Source: Conchocele bisecta (lineage: Eukaryota > Mollusca > Bivalvia > Lucinida > Thyasiridae). Taken from it: DNA of 64,000 nucleotides. The notes under the pieces are model-generated. The model did not search any database, had not been told where the DNA came from, and was given only the letters and a program-made list of their open reading frames with translations. The stretch spans positions 47,429,056 to 47,493,055 of the forward strand of contig CM055265.1 of assembly GCA_029237695.1 (NCBI GenBank), given 5' to 3'. A program made the translations under genes and the position numbers. Positions 55,350-64,000 of the stretch are shown piece after piece. Numbering within the stretch: position 1 is the first letter of the stretch; each line of letters begins with the position of its first letter.

Positions 55350-55501
55350 AATCCATCTCCTCAAAATCTGCACCATTTGTGGATATTTTTTTAATTTATA
55401 CAAAATGACCCCATTTTATGCATAATGAAATTTCAAACGTGAATGGTCATGGGTTAAAGGGTGAACTTTTGTCAGATCACGGTCCATGTTTCTATTTACA
55501 G

Positions 55502-55673
55502 CCATCTGTGTCGGTGGGCAATGTTGGTCAGCTGAGCGCGGACCTGCTGATCTGCACCCTCGGCATGACGAGGATTGGCTACATCCAACACAGCAGCCTG
55601 CTGCCCCTTGTTGGCAGTGACCCATTCGCAAACCAGGACGCCACCATATGTCGAATTGTCACAGCCTGTGAAG
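55502..55673 (+). CDS. PSMG2: Proteasome assembly chaperone 2, coding exon 2
   Basis: Acceptor TCTATTTACAG ends at 55501, donor GTTTGT begins at 55674 (phase 1). Residues 20-76 carry PSVSVGNVGQLSADLLICTL, then GMTRIGYIQHSSLLPLVGSD and PFANQDATICRIVTACE. The VSVGNVGQL and GYI..LLPLVG motifs are the strongest family signature and correspond to the first beta-alpha unit of the PAC2 fold. The upstream part of the open frame (from 55418) is intronic. Confidence 0.95.
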
Positions 55674-56155
55674 GTTTGTCTCCCGCCATTAGCTCTCACA
55701 CTCCGGAATATCTGACCATATTGACTGTCCCATGGCTATTGTTAGTTCCATGATTGGAAATAGGATGTTTTTTTTAATCTAAAAAAACAAAATTACCGTA
55801 AACTGGTACTCAACACACAATCTAATGACAATAGTTGTGCCAGGCTCTGTTACCATTAAGGTCCTGTGTAAAAATAATTAATTATTTCTCAGCTTACAGG
55901 TACATGGTAAACTGATATGACACTTGTGTGTCTCAAAATGAAAAATAATCACAAAAATGAACAAATAAATAACACTAGATCCCAGGAGATGGCTAATGGA
56001 TAATGTGACCAAATGGCATTTATGCAGACTGTTCGATACAGGGTTCATAATAGTGTTAGTGAAACATTAACCCGCTTCACCCTATAAAAGACACAATCAT
56101 TTTTGTTGGAAAAATTTCAATAATTTGTTTATTACTCCATATATGTATATATTGT

Positions 56156-56208
56156 TACCACTCATTTGAACCGTCTCGTCGAGACGGTTCAAATGAGTGG
56201 TAGCGACA
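56156..56208. repeat. Family S hairpin, copy S2
   Basis: GTTACCACTCATTTGAACCG, TCTCGTCGAGA, CGGTTCAAATGAGTGGTAGC. In PSMG2 intron 2. Confidence 0.82.
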
Positions 56209-56374
56209 TATATTTCTGAGATGAAATAAAGAAAATGGGAATTTGTTCCTCAAAAGTTTCATACTACATGTACGGTACTATAATTGTATCCCGTCACTAA
56301 TGGGTTAAATAAACAAGAGGAGTATGAGACCGCTGAATGGAAACATCTCTTACAAGTGTTATGTTCCTAGTGTG

Positions 56375-56816
56375 TGACTGTGACATGAGAAATGCAGTTT
56401 ATGGCATTTGCCACCAGTGTATTTCCAGATCAACTTGTGTGATCTGATCTGAGGCTCGTTTCACTAAACTTTGTACGACTAAAATTTTTGTAAGTGCCAA
56501 CTTATAAGTCAGTAAATTTCACATTAGCAATTTTTTCTTGAAAACAATTATGCTATGCAGCCTATGCTCAATAAATGTAAATCCATCAATTGAATTTCCA
56601 GACCATCCTAAATTTGCAGTTTTGATAATTTTAGTTGTACAAAGTTTAGTGAAACGTCCCCCAGGATCTGTGCTGATCGTCATTCAATCAGCAACAAACC
56701 TGTCCTTTTTTGTAGCAAGCAGTATGTCATATCCTTATCAAGCTGGTAGACTGTGCTAGGAGATTAGGGGCTTGACTGGCTACAGATATCATAAGCCTTT
56801 TCTCGTGTCACAGCCA
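56375..56816. mobile_element. Family F element F8, split by family A insertion
   Basis: GTGACTGTGACATGAGAAAT at the left, TTTCTCGTGTCACAGCC at the right. The core is interrupted at about 56452 by A7 and resumes GGATCTGTGCTGATCG. In PSMG2 intron 2. Confidence 0.65.
56452..56662. mobile_element. Family A palindromic MITE, copy A7 (nested in F8)
   Basis: CTCGTTTCACTAAACTTTGT to AAAGTTTAGTGAAACGTCCC. The left part of the central palindrome is deleted. Confidence 0.82.
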
Positions 56817-57202
56817 AAGTGTGTGATACTTGCTGATGCATGTACAGTTGTATTGTTACATGACTGCTATTGTTCGACACCGCTCACAGCCGTGTTCAAA
56901 CATACAGCCCGTGCTGTTTGACGAAGGCTGTAGACAATGCTCATTCTGGGCCAAGCCAAAACCTATGTAATGCATGTGTCTCATGACTTTACTAAAACGT
57001 GCCATTACGTCACCAGACCAGTTCACAATGGTTGCAATGAAATTTTGAAATTGATGCTGTTGCATCACGCGGCGTGTACTGCGGCCCCGGAATATGTATG
57101 AGTAAATCAGCTGTTTGAATGGAACGTGTTATGAAAGTACCGAAAGTAACTGCATATATGCTCAAATTACACGATATTTCCAAAGGAAATGTAACAATAA
57201 CG

Positions 57203-57338
57203 TTCGACAATGTCCAGCCGTGGGTAAATGTTTGCTGAGGTACTCAGGAACTGTTTGAACCCGCGGCCTACGGCCTTGGGGTTCAAACAGTTCCCTCGTG
57301 CCACGGCAAACGTTTACCCATTGCTGGACATTATCGAA
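57203..57338. mobile_element. Fold-back element just upstream of PSMG2 exon 3
   Basis: TTCGACAATGTCCAGCCGTG and GGAACTGTTTGAACC at the left, inverted at the right (GGTTCAAACAGTTCC, CATTGCTGGACATTATCGAA), with centre CGCGGCCTACGGCC. It ends 52 bp before the exon. Confidence 0.82.
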
Positions 57339-57389
57339 CCTTATATTGTATGTCAGCTGTTCACTTGTAGTTTTTGTGTTTATTTCCAG

Positions 57390-57448
57390 TATTTGAATGT
57401 TCCAAGCATAAGGTTCTAGTTATACAACAAAGAACGCCATTTGTGAAG
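57390..57448 (+). CDS. PSMG2: Proteasome assembly chaperone 2, coding exon 3
   Basis: 59-bp exon. Acceptor TTTATTTCCAG, donor GTAATG. With the G carried over from exon 2 it encodes residues 77-96, VFECSKHKVLVIQQRTPFVK. This is the position of human VYS..RKLVALQLRS.., with the same V-[FY]-x-x-x-[SP]-x-[RH]-K-x-[VL]-x-[VA]-x-Q-x-R pattern. Reading phases on both sides (1 in, 0 out) fit exons 2 and 4, which is the main support for so short an exon. Confidence 0.9.
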
Positions 57449-57536
57449 GTAATGTATAAAATTCATTTTGTTCCTGTTAATAGATACTCAGAGTCAGCAT
57501 TGTCCAATTCATCACATGGTTGGTTCATTCTATATT

Positions 57537-57901
57537 ATAGGAATGAATGGCCTTTTTGTGGAATTTATCGGGGTATAAACTTGGAAAAGTCGCGGGAATA
57601 CTGGACGAAGGCCGGAAGGCCTCGTCCAGTATTCCCATGACTTTTCCAAGTTTATATCCCCGATAAATTCCACAAAAAGGCCATTCATTCCTTATAATTC
57701 CAGCAATTGAAATAAATTCATCAAGAAAATGTGTTTATTTTGACAGACGGCTGCCATTTGTTTTAACATTGACAGCACTGACAGCGCACCTGTAGAAAGT
57801 AGTTCGGCGTGCGAGTTTACTGGGATATAAATTTTGGACAGAGACTTGCTACGGGCCAATCAAATGTGTAAATTGTGTAAATATATTTCTGCTGGAATTA
57901 T
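57537..57901 (+). mobile_element. Family B element, copy B6
   Basis: In PSMG2 intron 3. TATAGGAATGAATGGCC to TCTGCTGGAATTA. Its tail has a variant section (GACAGACGGCTGCCATTTGT, TGACAGCGCACC) shared only with B7, marking a B subfamily. Confidence 0.87.
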
Positions 57902-58012
57902 TTATAAATAATTTTTCCTGAAAATAAAAACAAATATTGCACTGCTTGCATGCCCCTTGCTGGTATTATGAGCAGGTATTTTATTTCATATATACATGTA
58001 CAAATACAATAC

Positions 58013-58078
58013 AATGAAGGTTCCCGGTAATTAGCCGGTACCCATTTACAGCTGGGTGGACTGAAGCATGTTTTTATT
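58013..58078. mobile_element. SINE M fragment, copy M3
   Basis: CCCGGTAATTAGCCGGTACC and CATTTACAGCTGGGTGGACT match the body of M1/M2. In PSMG2 intron 3. Confidence 0.6.
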
Positions 58079-58205
58079 CTCCCTGTTATAGGTCAGTGGT
58101 GGGTCGGGTACATCTCCCACAAATCGTACATTGTCATCAAGTAATAATATGCGTCTAGGGATGGTGCTTTGTTTTGCATACAATCCACATCCGACCGCCC
58201 AAGAT

Positions 58206-58409
58206 CAAGGTCACTGAGGATTTATGTTCGCCTTGTTTGCAAGGTCACTGAGGATTTATGTTTACCTTGTTTGCAAGGTCACTGAGGATTTATGTTCACC
58301 TTGTTTGCAAGGTCACTGAGGATTTATGTTCACCTTGTTTGCAAGGTCACTGAGGATTTATGTTCACCTTGTTTGCAAGGTCACTGAGGATTTATGTTCA
58401 CCTTGTTTG
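58206..58409. repeat. 34-bp minisatellite, six copies
   Basis: The unit CAAGGTCACTGAGGATTTAT plus GTTCACCTTGTTTG is repeated six times with one or two substitutions. In PSMG2 intron 3, about 115 bp before exon 4. Confidence 0.95.
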
Positions 58410-58524
58410 TAAGGCTTTGTAAGGCAAATGCTGCGTTATAGTTATAGTTGGTGTGTTTTTTTATTATCAAGGCTGGCAGCGAGGGGATTAGCTTCGTAAT
58501 AACGATGCCCTTGTTTCTCTGTAG

Positions 58525-58643
58525 GGAAGGCGGGGCTTGTACAGGAAGTGGCTGGTGGACTGGATCCATGACAACAAGTTCCGCAGGGTTGTCATAGTAA
58601 CCAGCAGTTCCGCCCAGGAAAGAATAGACTCGCAGCTATTTGG
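58525..58643 (+). CDS. PSMG2: Proteasome assembly chaperone 2, coding exon 4
   Basis: Acceptor TTTCTCTGTAG, donor GTAGGC (phase 2). Residues 97-135: GRRGLYRKWLVDWIHDNKFR, RVVIVTSSSAQERIDSQLF, then the split Gly 136. The pattern W(V/I)...(A/V)RV(I/V)(V/I)(L/V)(T/S)SS matches the central strand of PAC2 proteins. It follows exon 3 in phase 0. Confidence 0.94.
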
Positions 58644-58659
58644 GTAGGCACAACGGTCC

Positions 58660-58745
58660 TGTGACATACAAAAAATGCCCATTAAAAAAATTCCTTATGA
58701 TTGTAACATACAGAACAACAATAAGTGGGTGGGGTAATGATTTTT
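58660..58745. mobile_element. Family O fragment, copy O3
   Basis: CCTGTGACATACAAAAAATG and AAGTGGGTGGGGTAATGATT match O1. It starts within 20 bp of the exon 4 donor. Confidence 0.55.
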
Positions 58746-58907
58746 TTAATAAAATAACATTCTAAAGTGCTGTCAAAGCATGTTTTTTAAAAATGGAAAT
58801 AAAAAAGAAACAGCAGACAATTTTTTTTAATTCAGCACTGTAAGGGTTAAAGTGACTGTCTAAGATGATACCGAAGAAACATTTCACAAAAACAGTTGAG
58901 ATACACA

Positions 58908-59301
58908 GTGCTCCAGATAAGCTGCGTATTTGCTTAAATACCCAATTTAAATTACCAAAAACCTAATTGAAATCAGTAGCGAGTAGCAAAAAGCAATACA
59001 AAATTTCTGGTACCTTTATCATGCTGCAGAAAACAATAAACAGACCACAAATATAGCATATTTTTATTGTTTTCCACGAAAACATATCTTGGTATTTCAT
59101 TAGAATTGTCTCCAAGGAGACAATTCTAATGAAATGCCAAGACATGTTTTCATTTCGAAGCAAATTATTCAATCATTTCTGTTTCTTGATGTGTAAACAG
59201 TGGTGTGATTTAATTTTACCCAATTAAAATTGTGAAATACCCAATTGCTTTAGAAATGATGGAGTGAAAATACTCAATTACTAATTCCTTATCTGGAGCC
59301 C
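58908..59301. mobile_element. Family K fold-back element, copy K3
   Basis: GTGCTCCAGATAAGCTGCGT to TCCTTATCTGGAGCCCTG. Central hairpin TTGTCTCCAAGGAGACAATT. The most complete K copy, in PSMG2 intron 4. Confidence 0.82.
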
Positions 59302-59486
59302 TGGATACATCAATGAATATTACATGAATACAGTTGCAACTTGTCCTTGGTCATAAACATACGTTTGCGGCTAATTATCGCATTTTCATCTCTGCTTGCG
59401 ATATCCTAAACAGCAAATCGAGGCTGTATCTGGAAACAAAAGCTCTAGTACTGACATAATTCCTTTCACCGATTTATAGTTACCTG

Positions 59487-59783
59487 CAGCCGATTTCATC
59501 AAAATTGCAAAGTATACTTATCTAGCAAAGTATACTTTGAGGGAGTAATCGTTTATTTTTCCCGAAATACATTAATTCATATAGAACTAACGACTGCATA
59601 TATCTGATGATTAAAAGTATGCAGAATTATTATACTGAATTTATTACATTATCACAGCAAAAATGGCTGTAATAAATTCAGTATAATAAAGATTAATAAA
59701 TTTATCCTTAAATTGAAAATTTCTCCCTCAAAGTATACTTTGCTAGATAAGTATACTTTGCAATGTTGGTGAAATAGGCTACA
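59487..59783. mobile_element. Family C fold-back MITE, copy C5
   Basis: CAGCCGATTTCATCAAAATT to AATGTTGGTGAAATAGGCTA. One central arm is shortened. In PSMG2 intron 4. Confidence 0.83.
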
Positions 59784-59890
59784 GTTCAACTTACCACTGA
59801 CTACCGTTTTGCTGCAGATAAGATTTGCAATGTTGGTGAAATAGGCTACAGTTCAACTTACCACTGACTACCGTTTTGCTGCAGATAAGA
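59757..59890. repeat. 67-bp tandem duplication spanning the C5 end
   Basis: TTTGCAATGTTGGTGAAATA..GCTGCAGATAAGA occurs at 59757-59823 and again exactly at 59824-59890. It covers the last 27 bp of C5 and 40 bp of flank, so it arose after the insertion. Confidence 0.93.
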
Positions 59891-60171
59891 CACGTCTGCT
59901 TGAAACTCTTCAAAGCTTTATTACACTATATTTTCAGTATTACACACTTGTATATAATCACCACAATGTAACACTTTTATATGTGCTCTATAAGCAGAAA
60001 TACATGTAACGGAATTTAACAATGAACTGAATGTAGTGCTGACGTAGTCAATGACGTTTGTCCAGTCATATGACTACAATATCGAGCACATCCGCGGGAA
60101 ATAACAATGCTATACCAGTATTTAGCAAAACTAGCATTTGTAACTACTGGTATATCAATGCCATTTTGCAG

Positions 60172-60372
60172 TGACCAGTTCCGGTATGTGGCCTCCCCTC
60201 AGATAGAAGCAACATGCGGCGAGACGTTCCGTGGCCAGTATGAGTGGTGTAGCCTGGAGAGGCGGCCCAGTTTCCCCGCCCCTGCCATCGTGTCAGGGGC
60301 GGTCGACTCTGGGGGCGGGGGCGACCTATATATACCCGGGGGAGGCATTGCCAAGATGCTGTATGAAGACCT
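60172..60372 (+). CDS. PSMG2: Proteasome assembly chaperone 2, coding exon 5
   Basis: Acceptor GCCATTTTGCAG, donor GTAAGT (phase 2 on both sides). Residues 136-202 include DQFRYVASPQIEATCGETFR, a less conserved WCSLERRPSFPAP and a glycine-rich AVDSGGGGDL. It then has YIPGGGIAKMLYEDL, matching the RIPGGGITKTLYD motif of vertebrate PSMG2. Sequence upstream of 60172 in the same frame is intronic. Confidence 0.95.
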
Positions 60373-60422
60373 GTAAGTCTATGGTTTACTCGTGTCCGCC
60401 CTAGATTAATTGTTTAAAGTAT

Positions 60423-60525
60423 ACCGTAATAACCATAAATATTTGGACACCGTTTGTTTTGGGAAACGCCTATAAAATGGGGTTTCCCAAAACAAATTGT
60501 ATCCAAATACATAGTTATTGTAATA
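60423..60525. repeat. Hairpin with ATATTTGGACACC arms
   Basis: GTAATAACCATAAATATTTG and TTGTTTTGGGAAAC pair with GTTTCCCAAAACAA and CAAATACATAGTTATTGTAA. A GAATAAATTGTGCCCAAATA relative is at 60602. In PSMG2 intron 5. Confidence 0.75.
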
Positions 60526-61079
60526 AACAAGTACAACCATACTAACTGTAAATATGTAGACGTTCCTTGCTGTGAGAAACTGTATATTTATGTGTGTTTG
60601 CCAGAATAAATTGTGCCCAAATATTTAGAGTTTTTATGGCAGTATTAATAGCTAAAGAAGTAGTAGCTGTATTTATGTAGTATGTTACATATTAGTTTCA
60701 GCAATATTTATTCTATTTCATTTTGTAAGGCGGATAACTCAAGATCGATAGGAGGCCGAGAAAACATTTTCACGCTAAGCATTCCTACACTTGATGATTG
60801 TCAGTAAACCAAGTATGAAGTGGATTGTATGAAAACTGTAGAAGTAATAGTTTGTAGAACAAACCAAGCGCGACTGACTGATGGAAGGACGGGTCCAAAT
60901 TACAATGTCCAAGGAGCAAAAAAAAATGCAGAATTGTACTATGCCTGTGGGAACAGCATTGTGGGCTCTAAATTGAAAATATGGATAATGATAAGCATGC
61001 ATATGTATGTTCAAGTGAATCATGTTGTTGTATGTATAGGTACTGGTTTTCAAAATCGCAAAAGCATTGTACTTTACAC

Positions 61080-61175
61080 ATGGATTGATTGATTATTGGT
61101 GTTTAACGGCCTATCAACAGCTACGGTCATTTAAGGCAGGGCCAACGGTTTGGACTATCCCGTATTTAACCTGTC
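61080..61175 (+). mobile_element. Dispersed-repeat fragment
   Basis: TGATTATTGGTGTTTAACGG, CCTATCAACAGCTACGGTCA and TTTAAGGCAGGGCC. This wording resembles a repeat I recall as widespread in bivalve transcripts; only one copy is in the window, so the call rests on recall. Confidence 0.4.
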
Positions 61176-61379
61176 CATAATGAGGAAAATTCCCAAAATC
61201 AGAACTCAATATTTACAGACAAATATATATTCAGCCCGAAAATTAGAATATCCTGACCGGGTGTCAGGTCCATTCATTCCACACCAGTCACTTAGCTCCA
61301 ACCCCAAAAGTAATATGATCAGCACTAATCTTATTACTTTTTAATGGGGCATAACAGGATTTAGCTCTCAAATATCAGG

Positions 61380-61685
61380 GGCCTATTTCATCAACATTGC
61401 AAAGTATACTTTACTAGCAAAGTATACTTTGAGGGAGTAATCATTTATTTTTCCTGAAATGCATTATTTCATATAGAACTAACAAATGTATATATTTCAT
61501 GATTAAAAGTATGCAGAATTATTATACTGAATTTATTACATTATCACAGCCATTAAATGGCTGTGATAATGTAATAAATTCAGTATAATAAAAATTAATA
61601 AATTTTTAAAAAAATTGAAAATTTCTCCCTCAAAGTATACTTTGCTACTAAAGTATACTTTGCAATGTTGATGAAATAGGCTACA
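61380..61685. mobile_element. Family C fold-back MITE, copy C6
   Basis: GGCCTATTTCATCAACATTG to CAATGTTGATGAAATAGGCT. Centre CACAGCCATTAAATGGCTGTG. In PSMG2 intron 5. Confidence 0.88.
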
Positions 61686-61892
61686 GATGGCCAAAAATGT
61701 ACATGAGGGCCAAACCGTGTAAGTCGGCATTCCGGTAAGGATGTACCCTGATCGTTAAATGACCCATCACATGCTCCTGACCAACTACCCACACTTTATA
61801 CAAAGATTGTAAAATTTATTGCACGTTTCTGCAGAACTTATGGTAACCAAATTATAGGAAGTCATGTCGGCTTTCTGTCCGTCCATCCGTCT

Positions 61893-62244
61893 ATAATTCC
61901 AGCACAAAAATATTTACACAATTCCCTAACATTTGATTGTCTCTGTCCAAAATTTATATCCCAGTAAACTCCCACGCCGAACTACTTTCTATAGGTGCGC
62001 TGTCAGTGCTGTCAATGTAAACAAATGGCTGCCATCTGTCAAAATAAACACATTTTCTTGATGAATTTATTTCAAATGCTGGAATTATAAGGAATGAATG
62101 GCCTTTTTGTGGAATTTATCGGGGATATAAACTTGGAAAAGTCGCGGGAATACTGGATGAGGCCTTCCGGCCTTTGTCCAGTATTCCCGCGACTTTTCCA
62201 AGTTTATACCCCAATAAATTCCACAAAAAGGCCATTCATTCCAA
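61893..62244 (-). mobile_element. Family B element, copy B7 (reverse)
   Basis: TATAATTCCAGCACAAAAAT to GGCCATTCATTCCAATA. Shares the variant tail of B6 (GGTGCGCTGTCAGTGCTGTC). In PSMG2 intron 5. Confidence 0.87.
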
Positions 62245-62454
62245 TAGTAAGATTTGTGTTAACATTCTCTGGTACCCATTATCTCTGCAACCGTAAGTCA
62301 GATTGACTGGAAACTTCATATACTTTGTTATCACCATCCATATTTTCATTCTATAGTCCACCCATGTGGCATTCATGCCAACTGTCAAGGCCAAATGACT
62401 TAGAAAATATTTGTTGGTCGGCCGGGGGTATCTCACTTGCACTAGTTATTTTAC

Positions 62455-63133
62455 AGCTGTGACTGGAGAAATGGAGCTTGTGGTATTTGCAGCCCTTCCA
62501 GCGGTCCTATAATTCCTATAATTCCTATATTTTTCAGACTTTTTCAAAATGTCCTATAATATCCAATATTTTGGGCAAAATTCCTATAATTCCTATATAT
62601 TTTTTTGGGTAAGCAAAAGGTTGCTTTTTCTTTGGTTAAAATAGAACTTTTTTGTTAAATTTGTTGCACTAAATTCATCATGCAATTTAAAGGACATCCA
62701 TAAGTATTTATTAATGTGATGTTGACATCATTTCAACAAAATTAATTTATGTAGTACCATGATGTGTGCCAATTCATTCTTAATTTTTTTTCAAAAATCC
62801 CTTTTTTAATGTAATAAGTTAAGGTAAATGACTTATTTGCACAAATAAATGATTTGTGGTGGAACACGGCTGGCTAGAAGGGGTGTTGGGAGGCCAGATA
62901 TAGTGTCCTATATTTTTTTTCCCTGCTGGAAGGGCTGTATTTGCAAACAATTCAGTCCAAGATCAGCCTGTACCTCTGCACTGATCACGGCCTGCTCTGA
63001 TTGTCATTTCGTCAGAAAAACACCTGTCATATAATAATAAACATATACATGTAATGTACTTCTCGTTGCATGAGTGTGTGAGCAGATCACTGGCTACATA
63101 TGCCATGAGCCCCATTTCTCCAGTCACAGTCAC
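62455..63133. mobile_element. Family F element F7, split by a 446-bp insertion
   Basis: Left end AGCTGTGACTGGAGAAATGG, right end CCCCATTTCTCCAGTCACAG. Interrupted at 62491-62936. After the insertion F sequence continues CAATTCAGTCCAAGATCAGC. Its right end stops about 9 bp before the exon 6 acceptor. Confidence 0.8.
62491..62936. mobile_element. 446-bp element with 12-bp ends and 8-bp target duplication
   Basis: AGCCCTTCCAGC at the left is exactly inverted as GCTGGAAGGGCT at the right. GTATTTGC flanks both sides (62483-62490 and 62937-62944). An 8-bp duplication fits the hAT superfamily. Subterminal CCTATAATTCCTATA and TCCTATATTTTT words are repeated inside. No transposase. Confidence 0.85.
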
Positions 63134-63142
63134 ATGTTACAG

Positions 63143-63257
63143 CTGTGACGATGTTCCTGTGGTGATTCTGCTCCGGTTCTGTGCTGAGGGAGACAATGCA
63201 CCAGACGCTCTTCAGCTGGCCACCAACCTAAACACGTGGCTCAATGTCTTAGACCAG
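63143..63257 (+). CDS. PSMG2: Proteasome assembly chaperone 2, coding exon 6
   Basis: Acceptor CACATGTTACAG, donor GTAAAT (phase 0). Residues 203-241: CDDVPVVILLRFCAEGDNAP then DALQLATNLNTWLNVLDQ. This matches the C-terminal helix region of PSMG2 (LL+F..EGDN.PDAL.L...LN.WL). The remaining 25-40 C-terminal residues must lie beyond 64000. The exon's last 42 bp is the seed of the tandem repeat that follows, and reading through the donor adds VNTVSN and a stop. Confidence 0.95.
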
Positions 63258-64000
63258 GTAAATACCGTCTCCAACTGACCACCAACCTAAACACGTGGCT
63301 CAATGTCTTAGACCAGGTAAAATACCCGTCTCCAACTGACCACCAACCTAAACACGTGGCTCAATGTCTTAGACCAGGTAAATACCGTCTCCAACTGACC
63401 ACCAACCTAAACACGTGGCTCAATGTCTTAGACCAGGTAAATACTGTCTCCAACTGACCACCAACCTAAACACGTGGCTCAATGTCTTAGACCAGGTAAA
63501 TACCGTCTCCAACTGACCACCAACCTAAACTCATGGCTAAATCTCTTAGACCAAGTAAATATTGTCTGAAACTGGCCACTCACCTAAACACATGGTCTTG
63601 AACCAGCTAAATACCGTCTGTAACTGACCACCAACACCTACTAAACACATGGCTCAATCTCTTAGACCAGGTAAATATTGTCTCCAACTGGCCACTAACC
63701 TAAACACATGACTCAATCTCTTAGACCAGGTAAATATTGTCTATAACTAACCACCAACCTAAACACATGGCTCAATGTCTTACACTAGGTAAATATTATA
63801 TCCAACTGACCATGAACCTGAACACATGTCTGAAATTGGCCACTCACCTAAACACATGGCTCAATGTCTTAGACCAGGTACATATTGTCTATAACTAACC
63901 ACCAACCTAAACACATGGCTCAATCTCTTAGACCAGGTAAATATTATCTGAAATTGGCCACTCACCTATTAAACACATGGCTCAATGTCTTAGACCAGGT
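63217..64000 (+). repeat. 59-bp minisatellite made of exon 6 tail plus splice donor
   Basis: The unit is 42 bp of exon (CTGRCCACCAACCTAAACAC..CTTAGACCAG) plus 17 bp of intron (GTAAATACCGTCTCCAA). About 13 copies run to the window edge. The first five are near identical, while later ones carry substitutions and small indels (for example CAGCTAAAT near 63607, which loses the donor GT). Most copies keep CAG/GTAAAT. It is cut by the end of the window. Confidence 0.95.

Noticed and set aside
55418..55501. N-terminal extension of PSMG2 exon 2 from an ATG at 55418
   Set aside because: Sequence before the acceptor (TCTATTTACAG) does not resemble PSMG2, while the exon at 51818 supplies the conserved MFIP start in the right phase.
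63217..64000. CRISPR-like array (regular repeats at the right edge; also 58206-58409)
   Set aside because: The units are contiguous tandem repeats without unique spacers, in a spliced eukaryotic gene. They are minisatellites.
1..64000. Bacterial, phage or defence-system content
   Set aside because: Spliced genes, eukaryotic transposon families and satellites throughout; no operon-like gene runs or prokaryotic proteins.

Overview
This is a stretch of animal nuclear DNA, most likely from a mollusc and probably a bivalve. It is AT-rich, gene-poor and intron-containing. Two conserved protein genes are recognisable. Almost everything else is short, palindromic, non-autonomous transposon copies present in several members per family, with frequent TACATGTA words. 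The bivalve assignment is an inference from protein similarity and repeat style; no mitochondrial or rRNA marker is present.

Left edge (1-2 kb): the 3' coding exon of a Snail-family zinc-finger repressor, on the minus strand (687-1819), with five C2H2-type fingers at the C-terminus. The exon with the usual N-terminal SNAG motif was not found in the window. A perfect 16-bp inverted repeat carrying two CRE-type TGACGTCA sites lies about 80 bp upstream of the exon.

Middle (2-51.8 kb): no convincing host gene. It holds at least a dozen families of short inverted-repeat elements, called A to X here for bookkeeping, and many are nested in one another. It also has a decayed Tc1/mariner element with TA target site and terminal repeats (39330-40766), a tRNA-derived SINE with a 13-bp target-site duplication (47972-48201), and a 3.4-kb block (32307-35737) bounded by inverted GGGGCCCGTTTCACTAAC-type termini. 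That block contains a roughly 1-kb GTCGGT-type satellite followed by about 40 copies of CCCTG. Other fold-back arrays occur at 5.6, 17.8 and 21.8 kb.

Right part (51.8-64 kb): the proteasome assembly chaperone 2 gene (PSMG2/PAC2), plus strand. Six coding exons (51818-51874, 55502-55673, 57390-57448, 58525-58643, 60172-60372, 63143-63257) join in frame with consensus splice sites to give 241 codons. The last exon lies beyond the window. Its introns are loaded with the same short elements. The window ends in a 59-bp minisatellite made of the last 42 bp of exon 6 plus its splice donor.

The two genes are unrelated in function: Snail is a developmental transcriptional repressor, and PSMG2 helps build the proteasome alpha ring. 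They lie about 50 kb apart, and their start regions face each other across the repeat-rich interval. I see no operon, CRISPR, phage or bacterial-type system. The most unusual signals are structural: the exon-derived minisatellite, four hairpins in which one arm is duplicated in tandem, the transposon-bounded satellite, and nested insertions that reach to within a few bases of a PSMG2 splice acceptor.
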